NCBI GenBank assembly: GCA_000493945.1 | Contig: AWNW01000008.1 | Coordinates: forward strand, 67,010 to 84,398 | Source: Candidatus Hydrogenedens terephthalaticus JGI OTU-1 | GTDB lineage: Bacteria > Hydrogenedentota > Hydrogenedentia > Hydrogenedentales > Hydrogenedentaceae | DNA length: 17,389 nucleotides | Reading direction: 5' to 3' | In this document: piece after piece, positions 6,606 through 13,376 of the stretch | Layout: every line of letters begins with the position of its first letter | Position numbering within the stretch: position 1 is the first letter of the stretch | The notes under the pieces: generated by a model | Database searches by the model: none | Told to the model about the DNA's origin: nothing | What the model saw: the letters and a program-made list of their open reading frames with translations, nothing else | Made by a program: the position numbers and the translations under genes

Positions 6606-7340
6606 ATGATAAAAACAGAAAATCTGACTAAAAAATTTGGTGAAAAAATTGCAGTTAATAAACTCAATATTGAAGTTCCTCGCGGCACCTTTTTTTGCTT
6701 TTTAGGACCTAACGGTGCTGGTAAAACGACAACTATTAAAATGCTAACAGGTCTAATGCGTCCTACAGAAGGGAGATCGTTTATTGCCGGAATTGATATT
6801 CAGCAAGACCCAGTAAAAGCCAAAAAATACATTGGATTTGTACCTGACCATCCGTTTCTTTATGACAAATTAACAGGGAGAGAGTTTTTAAAGTTTATTG
6901 CGGGGTTGTATCAAATATCGGAAAAAGAATTTAAGGAACGAACAGAAGAATTGGTTGGTTTATTTGGTTTGAGTTCTGTTGTTGACCAACTTATTGAAGA
7001 TTATAGCCATGGTATGCGACAAAAATTATCATTCACGGCTTGTTTCTTGCATAAGCCCGAAATTGTTATCGTAGATGAACCGTGGGTGGGACTTGACCCC
7101 AAAAATATAAGATTTGTAAAAGACTATCTTAAACAGAAAACGCGGAAGGAAGGGCTTACAGTTTTTATGTCTACGCATACATTAAGTATTGCAGAAGAAA
7201 TTGCAGATGTTATTGGCATTATCCATCAAGGAAAGTTATGTGCATTTGGTTCTGTAGATGATATAAAGTCCCTTTCTAATACACCCGGGAATCTGGAAGA
7301 TGTATTTTTAGAACTAACAAAAGAAACGGATGAAGTATAA
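6606..7340 (+). CDS. ABC-2 type exporter ATP-binding protein
   Basis: This is the nucleotide-hydrolysing half of an ABC transporter at the inner face of the membrane. The 244 residues contain Walker A GPNGAGKTT (34-42), a Q-loop region reading GFVPD in place of a glutamine (77-81), the signature region YSHGMRQK (133-140), Walker B IVIVDEP (153-159) and the switch His191 in STHT. This pattern matches the CcmA/NatA-like exporters. CGGAG lies about 8 bases before ATG 6606. Its last 11 bases overlap the permease gene, so the two are coupled and surely form one complex. The substrate cannot be read from the sequence. Confidence 0.93.
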   Translation: MIKTENLTKKFGEKIAVNKLNIEVPRGTFFCFLGPNGAGKTTTIKMLTGLMRPTEGRSFIAGIDIQQDPVKAKKYIGFVPDHPFLYDKLTGREFLKFIAGLYQISEKEFKERTEELVGLFGLSSVVDQLIEDYSHGMRQKLSFTACFLHKPEIVIVDEPWVGLDPKNIRFVKDYLKQKTRKEGLTVFMSTHTLSIAEEIADVIGIIHQGKLCAFGSVDDIKSLSNTPGNLEDVFLELTKETDEV

Positions 7341-9039
7341 AAATATGAATCAGATTTCCGCTATTTTAGAAGCAAAACGAAACATCCTGAAACATCAGAT
7401 ATTAAGTATTCGAAAAGAATCAAAACTCAAAGTTGCCGTGATTACATTTTCGGCTATTGCCATCTGGTTAGGAATTTTTTTGGGTCTTTATGAAGGGTTT
7501 AACTGGTTATTAACATTCGGTTCCAGGGCAGGGATAGAAGTGAATTTTGGCGAACTGCTAATGGCTCGCATGTTTATGATACTAATGAGTGCGGTTTTCC
7601 TATTCCTTATATTTTCAAATATCCTCATAGCATTTTTTACCCTTTATAAAGCAGAAGAAATTTTTTTCCTTGTTCAAACACCCATTCCTTTTCAACGATT
7701 ATTCCTTGTCCGTTTTGTTGAATGTATTGCTTTTAGTTCGTGGTCAGTTGCCTTTCTCGGAGTCCCTCTTATACTTGCTTACGGATTAAGTTTAAAAGCC
7801 CCTATATTTTTTTACATAGCATCAATTATTTTTTTTATACCATTTATCATAATACCAGCAAGTTGGGGGAATATCATCACTCAATTTTTGGTGCTTATCT
7901 TCCCGAAAATAAAGTTAAGGACGATGATTTTATTCGGTATCCTGGCGGTTATATTTTTATTCTGGTATTTAACCACCATGTTAAAGGGAACACGAATTAA
8001 TGAAGATACCATTCTCCCCGTGTTTTTAAGTGCTACTTCCCGTGTTCAGTCTCCTATATTCCCGCCTTATTGGTTTTCCGAAGGGGTATTAAAATCTAAA
8101 GACAGTCAATTTTCCGAAGTGCTATTTTGGTTTATGCTTCTTATGTCCAATGCATTATTTTTTACCTTTTTAGGGTCGGTTATATCTAAGTGGATCTTTT
8201 ATCCCGGTTTTTCAGGCTTACAGGGTAGTGGACAAAGGAGGATAAAACTTCCCAACAAAGGGATTTTAGGTCGTCTGGATACTTTATTAAGTTTTATTCC
8301 TTACCCCTACAAACCTTTGGTTATAAAAGATGTTCGAATGTTCTGGCGTGACGCAACCCAATGGTCCCAGTTTATTATATTTTTTGGTATTATGGCGATT
8401 TATATTGCCAATCTGCGTAATACTACCAAATACTTTGAACAAGAGATGTGGCGTAGTTTTGTTGCCTGTATGAACATAGCCTCATTAAGCCTAATCCTTG
8501 CTACCTTAACCAGCCGTTTCATTTTCCCTCTAATCAGTTTAGAAGGACACCGCTTCTGGATTATCGGTCTGGCACCAATAACACTTCGACAGATATTATG
8601 GCAGAAGTTTTGGCTTAGTGTAATGACCTCTGCACCCTTTACTGTTACCCTTGCTATTTTATCAGGCTATATGCTTCAACTGGCACCTCTCTATTATTCC
8701 ATGACAATCTTCAGTATTATCCTTATGAATTTCGGGCTTTCAGGTCTCGCTGTCGGATTAGGTGCTCTTTATCCCAGTTTTGAAGAAGATAACCCGGCAA
8801 GGATTGTTTCGGGTTTGGGTGGAACTCTAAACCTATTGTTAAGTATTTTCTATATTACCGTAGTAGTTACAGCCCAAACAATAATTCTTCAGTGGCGGGT
8901 GCTTGAACAATTCACACGCCCTGGTTATTTCTGGTTTGCCTTGGCATTTGTAATCATTTTGATATTAACATTAACAGGTATAGCGGTTGCTGTGCCTATG
9001 TTTTTAGGTTTAAAAAATTTGCAATCACTGGAGTACTAA
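7330..9039 (+). CDS. ABC transporter permease, large multi-spanning
   Basis: This 569-residue membrane protein has about 11-12 hydrophobic segments (near residues 34-55, 82-106, 133-152, 158-178, 199-217, 265-285, 345-361, 376-395, 433-450, 455-482, 497-520 and 533-558) and a soluble loop at about 286-340. Length, layout and the late motif EEDNPARIVSGLGG (485-498) fit the putative ABC permease family PF16949, which pairs with ATPases like its upstream neighbour. ATG 7330 overlaps the ATPase gene; ATG 7345 (MNQISA) is an equally possible start, since neither has a clear Shine-Dalgarno and coupling is likely. It probably exports an unknown substrate or acts in envelope maintenance. Confidence 0.88.
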   Translation: MKYKNMNQISAILEAKRNILKHQILSIRKESKLKVAVITFSAIAIWLGIFLGLYEGFNWLLTFGSRAGIEVNFGELLMARMFMILMSAVFLFLIFSNILIAFFTLYKAEEIFFLVQTPIPFQRLFLVRFVECIAFSSWSVAFLGVPLILAYGLSLKAPIFFYIASIIFFIPFIIIPASWGNIITQFLVLIFPKIKLRTMILFGILAVIFLFWYLTTMLKGTRINEDTILPVFLSATSRVQSPIFPPYWFSEGVLKSKDSQFSEVLFWFMLLMSNALFFTFLGSVISKWIFYPGFSGLQGSGQRRIKLPNKGILGRLDTLLSFIPYPYKPLVIKDVRMFWRDATQWSQFIIFFGIMAIYIANLRNTTKYFEQEMWRSFVACMNIASLSLILATLTSRFIFPLISLEGHRFWIIGLAPITLRQILWQKFWLSVMTSAPFTVTLAILSGYMLQLAPLYYSMTIFSIILMNFGLSGLAVGLGALYPSFEEDNPARIVSGLGGTLNLLLSIFYITVVVTAQTIILQWRVLEQFTRPGYFWFALAFVIILILTLTGIAVAVPMFLGLKNLQSLEY

Positions 9040-9042
9040 AAA

Positions 9043-9441
9043 ATGAAAGTATTCACAATTACCACCTCAAAGCGAACTCAATTTATACCTTTGGATTCAT
9101 ATATCGAACAATTTATTCAGGAAACAGGTAGAAAAAATGGGATAGTTTGTGTTTATGTCCCGCATACAACAGCAGGAATTACTATTAATGAAAATGCAGA
9201 CCCCGATGTTTTATATGATATTGAAAAAACACTGGATACGCTTATTCCCTGGAATGGAAATTACAAACATGCCGAAGGAAACTCTCCTGCTCATGTGAAA
9301 GCATCTCTAATGGGGTCATCTGTTCAAATAATCATTCAAAACGGGAAATTAGTATTAGGAACATGGCAATCGGTTTTCTTTTGCGAGTTTGATGGTCCTC
9401 GAACCAGAAAATTTTATGTGGAAGTAATTCCCACCCAATAA
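9043..9441 (+). CDS. YjbQ family protein (UPF0047, secondary thiamine-phosphate synthase enzyme)
   Basis: YjbQ-family proteins are about 130-140 residue trimeric enzymes; a weak thiamine-phosphate synthase activity was reported for E. coli YjbQ, and the true role is unsettled. The 132-residue product has the family motifs in order: HTTAGITINENADPDV (41-56), HAEGNSPAHVKASLMGSS (76-93) and GTWQSVFFCEFDGPR (106-120). His41, His76 and His84 are likely active-site or metal residues. GGAG lies about 9 bases before the ATG, which follows the permease stop by 3 bases, so it is the last gene of the operon. Confidence 0.95.
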   Translation: MKVFTITTSKRTQFIPLDSYIEQFIQETGRKNGIVCVYVPHTTAGITINENADPDVLYDIEKTLDTLIPWNGNYKHAEGNSPAHVKASLMGSSVQIIIQNGKLVLGTWQSVFFCEFDGPRTRKFYVEVIPTQ

Positions 9442-9519
9442 ATTATTTTTATCTACGAGGGATTTTTAAAAGATTTGAGTTGCTCATAGCAATCTTCATA
9501 TATTGTAAGGGTTAAAGAA

Positions 9520-9550
9520 GGAACTTGTATCTGTGTTAGCAATCTGTATT
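9520..9550 (+). promoter_or_regulatory. GGAACTT element in the 212-base gap before tRNA-Cys
   Basis: The gap 9442-9653 holds no gene. It contains GGAACTT at 9520-9526 followed by ATCTGTGTTAGCA, which resembles the GGAACTT...TCTGAGGTAACG segment upstream of the ECF sigma gene at 11349. GGAAC is the usual -35 of ECF promoters, but no convincing -10 is seen. A 13-base hairpin TTGCTCATAGCAA at 9480-9492 has no T-run and is not called a terminator. Confidence 0.25.
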
Positions 9551-9595
9551 TATTTATGTTTTGTATTGTGTAATCTATCAAAGCATTTTCTATAT

Positions 9596-9623
9596 TTGAA
9601 TTATTGCACCTTTTCAGTGTAAA
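9596..9623 (+). promoter_or_regulatory. Candidate promoter of the tRNA-Cys / tRNA-Leu pair
   Basis: TTGAAT (9596-9601), a 16-base spacer and TGTAAA (9618-9623) give two 4-of-6 matches to housekeeping elements, about 30 bases before tRNA-Cys. The match is weak and placement is the main support. Confidence 0.28.
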
Positions 9624-9653
9624 ATTAAACTACCATGATAACGGTGGCGGCAC

Positions 9654-9728
9654 GGCGGCATGGCCAAGTGGTAAGGCAGAAGCCTGCAAAGCTTCCATTC
9701 CCCGGTTCGAATCCGGGTGCCGCCTCCA
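9654..9728 (+). tRNA. tRNA-Cys, anticodon GCA
   Basis: The 75-base cloverleaf has acceptor GGCGGCA/TGCCGCC, U8-G9, anticodon stem GAAGC/GCTTC with loop CTGCAAA (anticodon GCA), T-stem CCCGG/CCGGG with loop TTCGAAT, the discriminator U73 that CysRS requires, and encoded CCA. An extra copy of GGCGGCA lies immediately upstream at 9646-9652, separated by one base. The cysteinyl-tRNA synthetase gene lies about 190 bases downstream on the same strand. Confidence 0.97.
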
Positions 9729-9741
9729 TATCTTTCGTCGT

Positions 9742-9825
9742 GGGCGAGTGGTGGAATAGGAATACACGACGGACTTAAAATCCGTTGGCCGTAAGGCCAT
9801 GCGGGTTCGATTCCCGCCTCGCCCA
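9742..9825 (+). tRNA. tRNA-Leu, anticodon UAA
   Basis: The 84-base class II cloverleaf has acceptor GGGCGAG/CTCGCCC, anticodon stem ACGGA/TCCGT with loop CTTAAAA (anticodon UAA), a variable arm GGCCGTAAGGCC, T-stem GCGGG/CCCGC with loop TTCGATT, and discriminator A. CCA is not encoded: the next bases are CTT and then a T-rich run to about 9838 that may help end transcription. It starts 13 bases after tRNA-Cys and is probably co-transcribed with it. Confidence 0.96.
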
Positions 9826-9859
9826 CTTTTTTATTTTTACCTCTCTTTTTATATAATCT

Positions 9860-9887
9860 TTGACAGAGGGTTATCCCAGCCTAACAT
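9860..9887 (+). promoter_or_regulatory. Candidate promoter of cysS
   Basis: A perfect TTGACA (9860-9865) is followed after 16 bases by TAACAT (9882-9887), a 4-of-6 match to -10. It lies between tRNA-Leu and the chosen cysS start, so cysS may be transcribed separately as well as by read-through from the tRNAs. A TATAAT at 9852-9857 lacks a good -35. Confidence 0.3.
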
Positions 9888-9919
9888 CAAAAAATTTAAG
9901 TCCAAGAGGATATACCGAA

Positions 9920-11317
9920 ATGGCAGTATGTTTTTTTAACACCATGACCCGAAAATTAGAACCGTTTATCCCCTTAGAACCACCAAAAGTAAAACTTTAT
10001 ACATGTGGTCCCACAGTTTACAATTTTGCCCATATTGGAAATTTCCGTGCATATATTTTTGAGGATTTACTGAAACGCTATCTCAAGTTTCGTGGCTATG
10101 ATGTATTTCATGTAATGAATATTACAGATGTAGAGGATAAATTGATACGCACCTGTCGTGAAACAGGAAAACCACTTAAAGAAATTACCGATTTTTATAT
10201 AGAAGCCTTTTTCAAAGACCTGGATACTCTTCAAATTGAAAGGGCAGATGTCTATCCCCGTGCTACAGAACATATCCCTGAGATGGTAGAGATTATAAAG
10301 AAATTAAAAGAAAAAGGACATACATACGAACATGAAGGAAGTATTTATTTCCGTTTGAATACCTTCCCGGAATACGGGAAATTAAGCCACATGAATATTG
10401 AGGAATTGAAGGTTGGTGCCAGTGGCAGGGTAGATACCGATGAATATACGATGGAAGATGCCCGTGATTTCGCCCTATGGAAGGCGTGGGATGAAGAAGA
10501 TGGCGATGTCTTTTGGGAAACTGAACTTGGAAAAGGTAGACCCGGCTGGCATATCGAATGTTCGGCTATGAGTATGAAATATCTCGGGGAAAGTTTTGAT
10601 ATTCATTGTGGGGGTATTGATAATATGTTCCCCCATCATGAGAACGAAATTGCCCAATCCGAATGTTCCACAGGAAAACCCTTTGTTAAATATTGGCTCC
10701 ATTGTGCTCATCTGGTCGTTGATGGTAAAAAAATGTCAAAGTCATTGGGAAACTTTTACACATTAAGAGACCTCTTAGATAGAGGGTTAGAACCTCTGGC
10801 TATTCGTTGGGTCCTTCTTGCAACGCATTATCGGCAACCCAATAATTTTACCTTTGAAACAGTAGAATCTGCTTCCAGTAGTATTCGGCGGATACGCGAT
10901 TTCCGTTTGCGCCTCAAAGAAATTAAAGGGAGTGGAGATGAACTGATAGAAGAATGTTCACAATGTGAAAAATTATTCGTGGATTCATTAGACGATGATT
11001 TAAATATTTCATCAGCACTTGGGGCAGTATTTGATTTTATACGGGATGTTAATAAAAAAATTGATGGTGGGGAAGTAGGGGAGAAGGGGGCTCAGAACGC
11101 TATTAATCTCTTGAACAAGTTAAATCAAATAACAGGTCTTTTTAATCCCGATATGGAAGAGGAGGTTCCTGCCGAAGTATTGGAAAAGGTCATGCAGCGA
11201 CAACAGGCACGGAGAGATAAAAACTTTGCTCTGGCTGATACAATTCGCAATCAATTACTTGAACAGGGTTGGGTTATTGAAGATACCCCTCAAGGTCCAC
11301 GCGTAAAACGAAAATAA
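9920..11317 (+). CDS. cysS: Cysteinyl-tRNA synthetase
   Basis: CysRS is a cytosolic class I enzyme that activates cysteine with ATP and charges tRNA-Cys. The 465-residue product matches the usual length of about 460. Visible are Cys29 in LYTCGPTVYN, the HIGN form of the HIGH motif (38-41), the zinc ligands Cys29, Cys214 (HIECSAM), His239 and Glu243 (FPHHENEIAQSE), and KMSKS at 271-275. Its C-terminal third is the helical anticodon-recognition part. ATG 9920 is chosen because homology begins at MAVCFFNT and AGAGGA lies about 9 bases upstream; an in-frame TTG at 9860 would add 20 unrelated residues. It follows its own tRNA on the same strand. Confidence 0.96.
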   Translation: MAVCFFNTMTRKLEPFIPLEPPKVKLYTCGPTVYNFAHIGNFRAYIFEDLLKRYLKFRGYDVFHVMNITDVEDKLIRTCRETGKPLKEITDFYIEAFFKDLDTLQIERADVYPRATEHIPEMVEIIKKLKEKGHTYEHEGSIYFRLNTFPEYGKLSHMNIEELKVGASGRVDTDEYTMEDARDFALWKAWDEEDGDVFWETELGKGRPGWHIECSAMSMKYLGESFDIHCGGIDNMFPHHENEIAQSECSTGKPFVKYWLHCAHLVVDGKKMSKSLGNFYTLRDLLDRGLEPLAIRWVLLATHYRQPNNFTFETVESASSSIRRIRDFRLRLKEIKGSGDELIEECSQCEKLFVDSLDDDLNISSALGAVFDFIRDVNKKIDGGEVGEKGAQNAINLLNKLNQITGLFNPDMEEEVPAEVLEKVMQRQQARRDKNFALADTIRNQLLEQGWVIEDTPQGPRVKRK

Positions 11318-11322
11318 ACGCA

Positions 11323-11360
11323 AGACAAGTTTCTATACTTTAAAAAATGGAACTTTGTCT
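11323..11360. repeat. Imperfect inverted repeat between cysS and the ECF sigma gene
   Basis: AGACAAGTTTC (11323-11333) and GGAACTTTGTCT (11349-11360) can pair over 11 positions with one bulge and one G-T pair, around a 15-base loop. The right arm contains the GGAACTTT of the proposed ECF promoter. It has no downstream T-run, so it is a poor terminator; an operator or mRNA hairpin is possible. Confidence 0.35.
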
Positions 11361-11377
11361 GAGGTAACGGTGTTTAA
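11349..11377 (+). promoter_or_regulatory. Candidate ECF-type, autoregulated promoter
   Basis: GGAACTTT at 11349-11356 matches the typical GGAAC core of ECF -35 elements. A possible -10 (TGTTTAA, 11371-11377) lies about 15 bases further. It is 25 bases upstream of the sigma gene start, where ECF factors commonly have an autoregulated promoter. The -10 is not a standard match, and the same bases form one arm of an inverted repeat. Confidence 0.4.
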
Positions 11378-11401
11378 TTTTATAAAAGGTAGATAAAAAG
11401 A

Positions 11402-11980
11402 ATGCGTTCCTTAGAGGATTGGGAATTGGTTGCGTTAGCAAAACAAGGAAATCATGAAGCGTTCCACAACCTTGTAGAACGATACAAATCCTCTATTTAT
11501 ACCTTTAGCCTTTATTTAACAAGAAATGTCCAGAATGCCGAAGACATTGTGCAAGAAACATTTATCCGTTTATATAAGAGTTTGAATCATATAGAACCTA
11601 AGGCACAATTTAAAACATTTATCTTTGGTATTGCGAGAAATCTCGCCTTGAACCAGATTCGTAACGAACAAAGGAAAAATAATTTTTTGTCACGACTATT
11701 CAATAAAATAAATTCCAACCATAAGGAACAAATAAATCATAAACCCGAAATGTGGATTCCCGATGAAAAACAAGAATTTACCTTAATTGTTCAACAATGC
11801 ATGTTAGAATTATCAGCGGAACACCGAGAAATATTGATATTAAGAGAAACACAAGGGCTTGATTATGAGAGTATTGCTAAAATTTTAGGTTGCCGTGTGG
11901 GAACAGTTCGCAGTCGTTTGGCAAGAGCAAGAGCACAACTCCGAAAGATAATACTTGAAAAAGGAATAACAATAAAATGA
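11402..11980 (+). CDS. ECF family RNA polymerase sigma factor (sigma-70 region 2 and 4)
   Basis: ECF sigma factors direct RNA polymerase to stress promoters when released from a membrane anti-sigma factor. The 192-residue product has region 2 at about 22-92 (FHNLVERYKSSIYTFSLYLT, then NAEDIVQETFIRLYKSL and the WTF-like FKTFIFGIARNLALNQIR) and region 4 at about 127-180 (LSAEHREILILRETQGLDYESIA, the recognition helix CRVGTVRSRLARARAQLR). A linker of about 35 residues between them is Asn/Lys-rich. The start ATG 11402 has AAGGT about 12 bases upstream, a weak site. Its stop overlaps the anti-sigma start in ATGA, so the two are coupled, as expected for a cognate pair. Confidence 0.93.
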   Translation: MRSLEDWELVALAKQGNHEAFHNLVERYKSSIYTFSLYLTRNVQNAEDIVQETFIRLYKSLNHIEPKAQFKTFIFGIARNLALNQIRNEQRKNNFLSRLFNKINSNHKEQINHKPEMWIPDEKQEFTLIVQQCMLELSAEHREILILRETQGLDYESIAKILGCRVGTVRSRLARARAQLRKIILEKGITIK

Positions 11981-12570
11981 CACACTTAACAGATGAACAA
12001 ATTTCAGAACTATTGGACGGTTTCCGTGTTCTTAATCAGAAACAGCAGGAACATCTACAACACTGTCCAGAATGTATGAAAAAGTTAAACGAATGGCAGA
12101 GCATTTCCCAGTATGTCCAAAATCTACCTATTCAACCCGCCCCTGATGAATTAACATCTCGAATAAACTATAAAATAAACTCCATTCGGAAGGTTTACAG
12201 AAAAAGAGTTTTTCCCTCTATCCAATGGAACTACACATTCCTTATCTCTTCTGTTACAGTTATTCTTCTCATTATTTTTGGAATTACGATTGTTTACTAC
12301 AATTATGATAGTAAGACCGTTTTAGATAATGGTAACTCTCAACCTGTTTCTGTAGTAGGTCCAATTGCCAGTAATAACAACGAATCCATGGATGACCTTG
12401 CTATAATGGAAAAAGTCCCTATTGAAGAAAATATATTAAATAGCATTAGCGAACAATACATTAACTCGGAACCCTTTGAAGAAGAATTGCATGATATAAC
12501 TATATCAGAATTGCTTTTGTCCCTTGCAGAAGAAACAGAAGAGTATAATATTTCTGATGTATCACTATAA
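11977..12570 (+). CDS. Membrane anti-sigma factor with N-terminal zinc-finger (ZAS) motif
   Basis: The 197-residue protein has a cytosolic domain with the anti-sigma zinc signature His26-x3-Cys30-x2-Cys33 in EHLQHCPECMKK, then one hydrophobic span at about 86-109, then an acidic, presumably periplasmic tail of about 88 residues (110-197) with no recognised domain. ZAS proteins hold their ECF sigma inactive at the membrane and release it on a signal. The start ATG overlaps the sigma stop (ATGA), which fixes the partner. The tail probably senses the envelope state, directly or through the secreted protein encoded next. Whether it is cut by proteases or responds to a redox change at the zinc is not visible. 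Confidence 0.88.
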   Translation: MTHLTDEQISELLDGFRVLNQKQQEHLQHCPECMKKLNEWQSISQYVQNLPIQPAPDELTSRINYKINSIRKVYRKRVFPSIQWNYTFLISSVTVILLIIFGITIVYYNYDSKTVLDNGNSQPVSVVGPIASNNNESMDDLAIMEKVPIEENILNSISEQYINSEPFEEELHDITISELLLSLAEETEEYNISDVSL

Positions 12571-12603
12571 CATGAAAAAATATAAATATTGGAGAATGAT
12601 TTT

Positions 12604-13320
12604 ATGAAAAAATGCATAACAACAATCCTTTTTTTGATTGTGCTTTTATCTTATTTTAATAATATTGCGATAGCACAACCTCCTGATGCGATGCGTCCTG
12701 ATATACAAAACCCTCCTCGTCCGGGTGGTTTTCAGCAAGGTATGCCGCCACTACCTGATGATAGAAGTCGTCCGCCACTACCAGCACCTGGTATCTATCC
12801 CGAGCCAATGGGACCTCCCCCTGAAGGAGATTTGCCCGCCCGTGAGATATTGGAACAAGTGCTTCTGGCAAAAGTGGCAAAACAACTAAAACTAAATGAT
12901 GAACAAACAGTTATATTGGTTCGGAGATTTAACGAGCAGAAGGAAGTATTGCTCGAGAAAACTCAACAACGCAACAATTTGGCAAACGAATTGCGCAAAC
13001 AAATCCATGATAAAACGCAAACAAATCCTAAAGAATTAGAAGAAAAATTCTCCCGTCTCCTAAAAATGGATATTGAATTGGCGGAGTTAAAGCAGAAATG
13101 GATTGACAATATATCTATAGACTTACCTTTAGAGTCCAAAGTCCAGTTATACCTACTTTTTTCTGATTTTGAAAACGAGGTTCGCAAATTTCTTCGCAAA
13201 GCCTACGATTGGAAACAAAATAGATTTCCTGAAGAAAGGGGCGGGTTAATGCCCCCTGAACAACAGCGTCGTGGTAAACCCCAAAAAAACAATGTTAATT
13301 CTGATATGGAAAGTGAATAA
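12604..13320 (+). CDS. Secreted helical protein, Spy/CpxP/CnrX-like candidate sensor
   Basis: The 238-residue product has a signal peptide (MKKCITTILFLIVLLSYF...AIA, likely cut after Ala24). Residues 25-78 are Pro/Gly-rich and probably flexible, followed by long charged helices at about 79-205 and a polar tail. LKLNDEQ at 96-102 resembles the first LTxxQ-type box of the Spy/CpxP and CnrX-like periplasmic sensors, but the match is loose. Only one His is present, so metal binding is not supported. ATG 12604 is chosen over the TTG at 12589 because GGAGA lies about 9 bases before it and the signal peptide starts there. As the third gene after sigma and anti-sigma it is a good candidate for a periplasmic sensor or chaperone acting on the anti-sigma tail. 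Confidence 0.8.
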   Translation: MKKCITTILFLIVLLSYFNNIAIAQPPDAMRPDIQNPPRPGGFQQGMPPLPDDRSRPPLPAPGIYPEPMGPPPEGDLPAREILEQVLLAKVAKQLKLNDEQTVILVRRFNEQKEVLLEKTQQRNNLANELRKQIHDKTQTNPKELEEKFSRLLKMDIELAELKQKWIDNISIDLPLESKVQLYLLFSDFENEVRKFLRKAYDWKQNRFPEERGGLMPPEQQRRGKPQKNNVNSDMESE

Positions 13321-13376
13321 TTAACCACTGTATTTATTTCCGCTGTAAAATTTGAAGTCTAAAATTAGAATAATCC

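Noticed and set aside
9614..9826. A 70-residue minus-strand open frame
   Set aside because: It runs across both tRNA genes and is antisense to them; frames through tRNA genes commonly appear as spurious proteins.
9860..9919. Longer CysRS from TTG 9860
   Set aside because: The first 20 residues do not match the family, and a Shine-Dalgarno precedes ATG 9920. The TTG is part of a TTGACA promoter-like element.
12339..13199. Several minus-strand open frames across the anti-sigma and secreted-protein genes
   Set aside because: They are shadows of the plus-strand genes, with no ribosome sites or recognisable domains.
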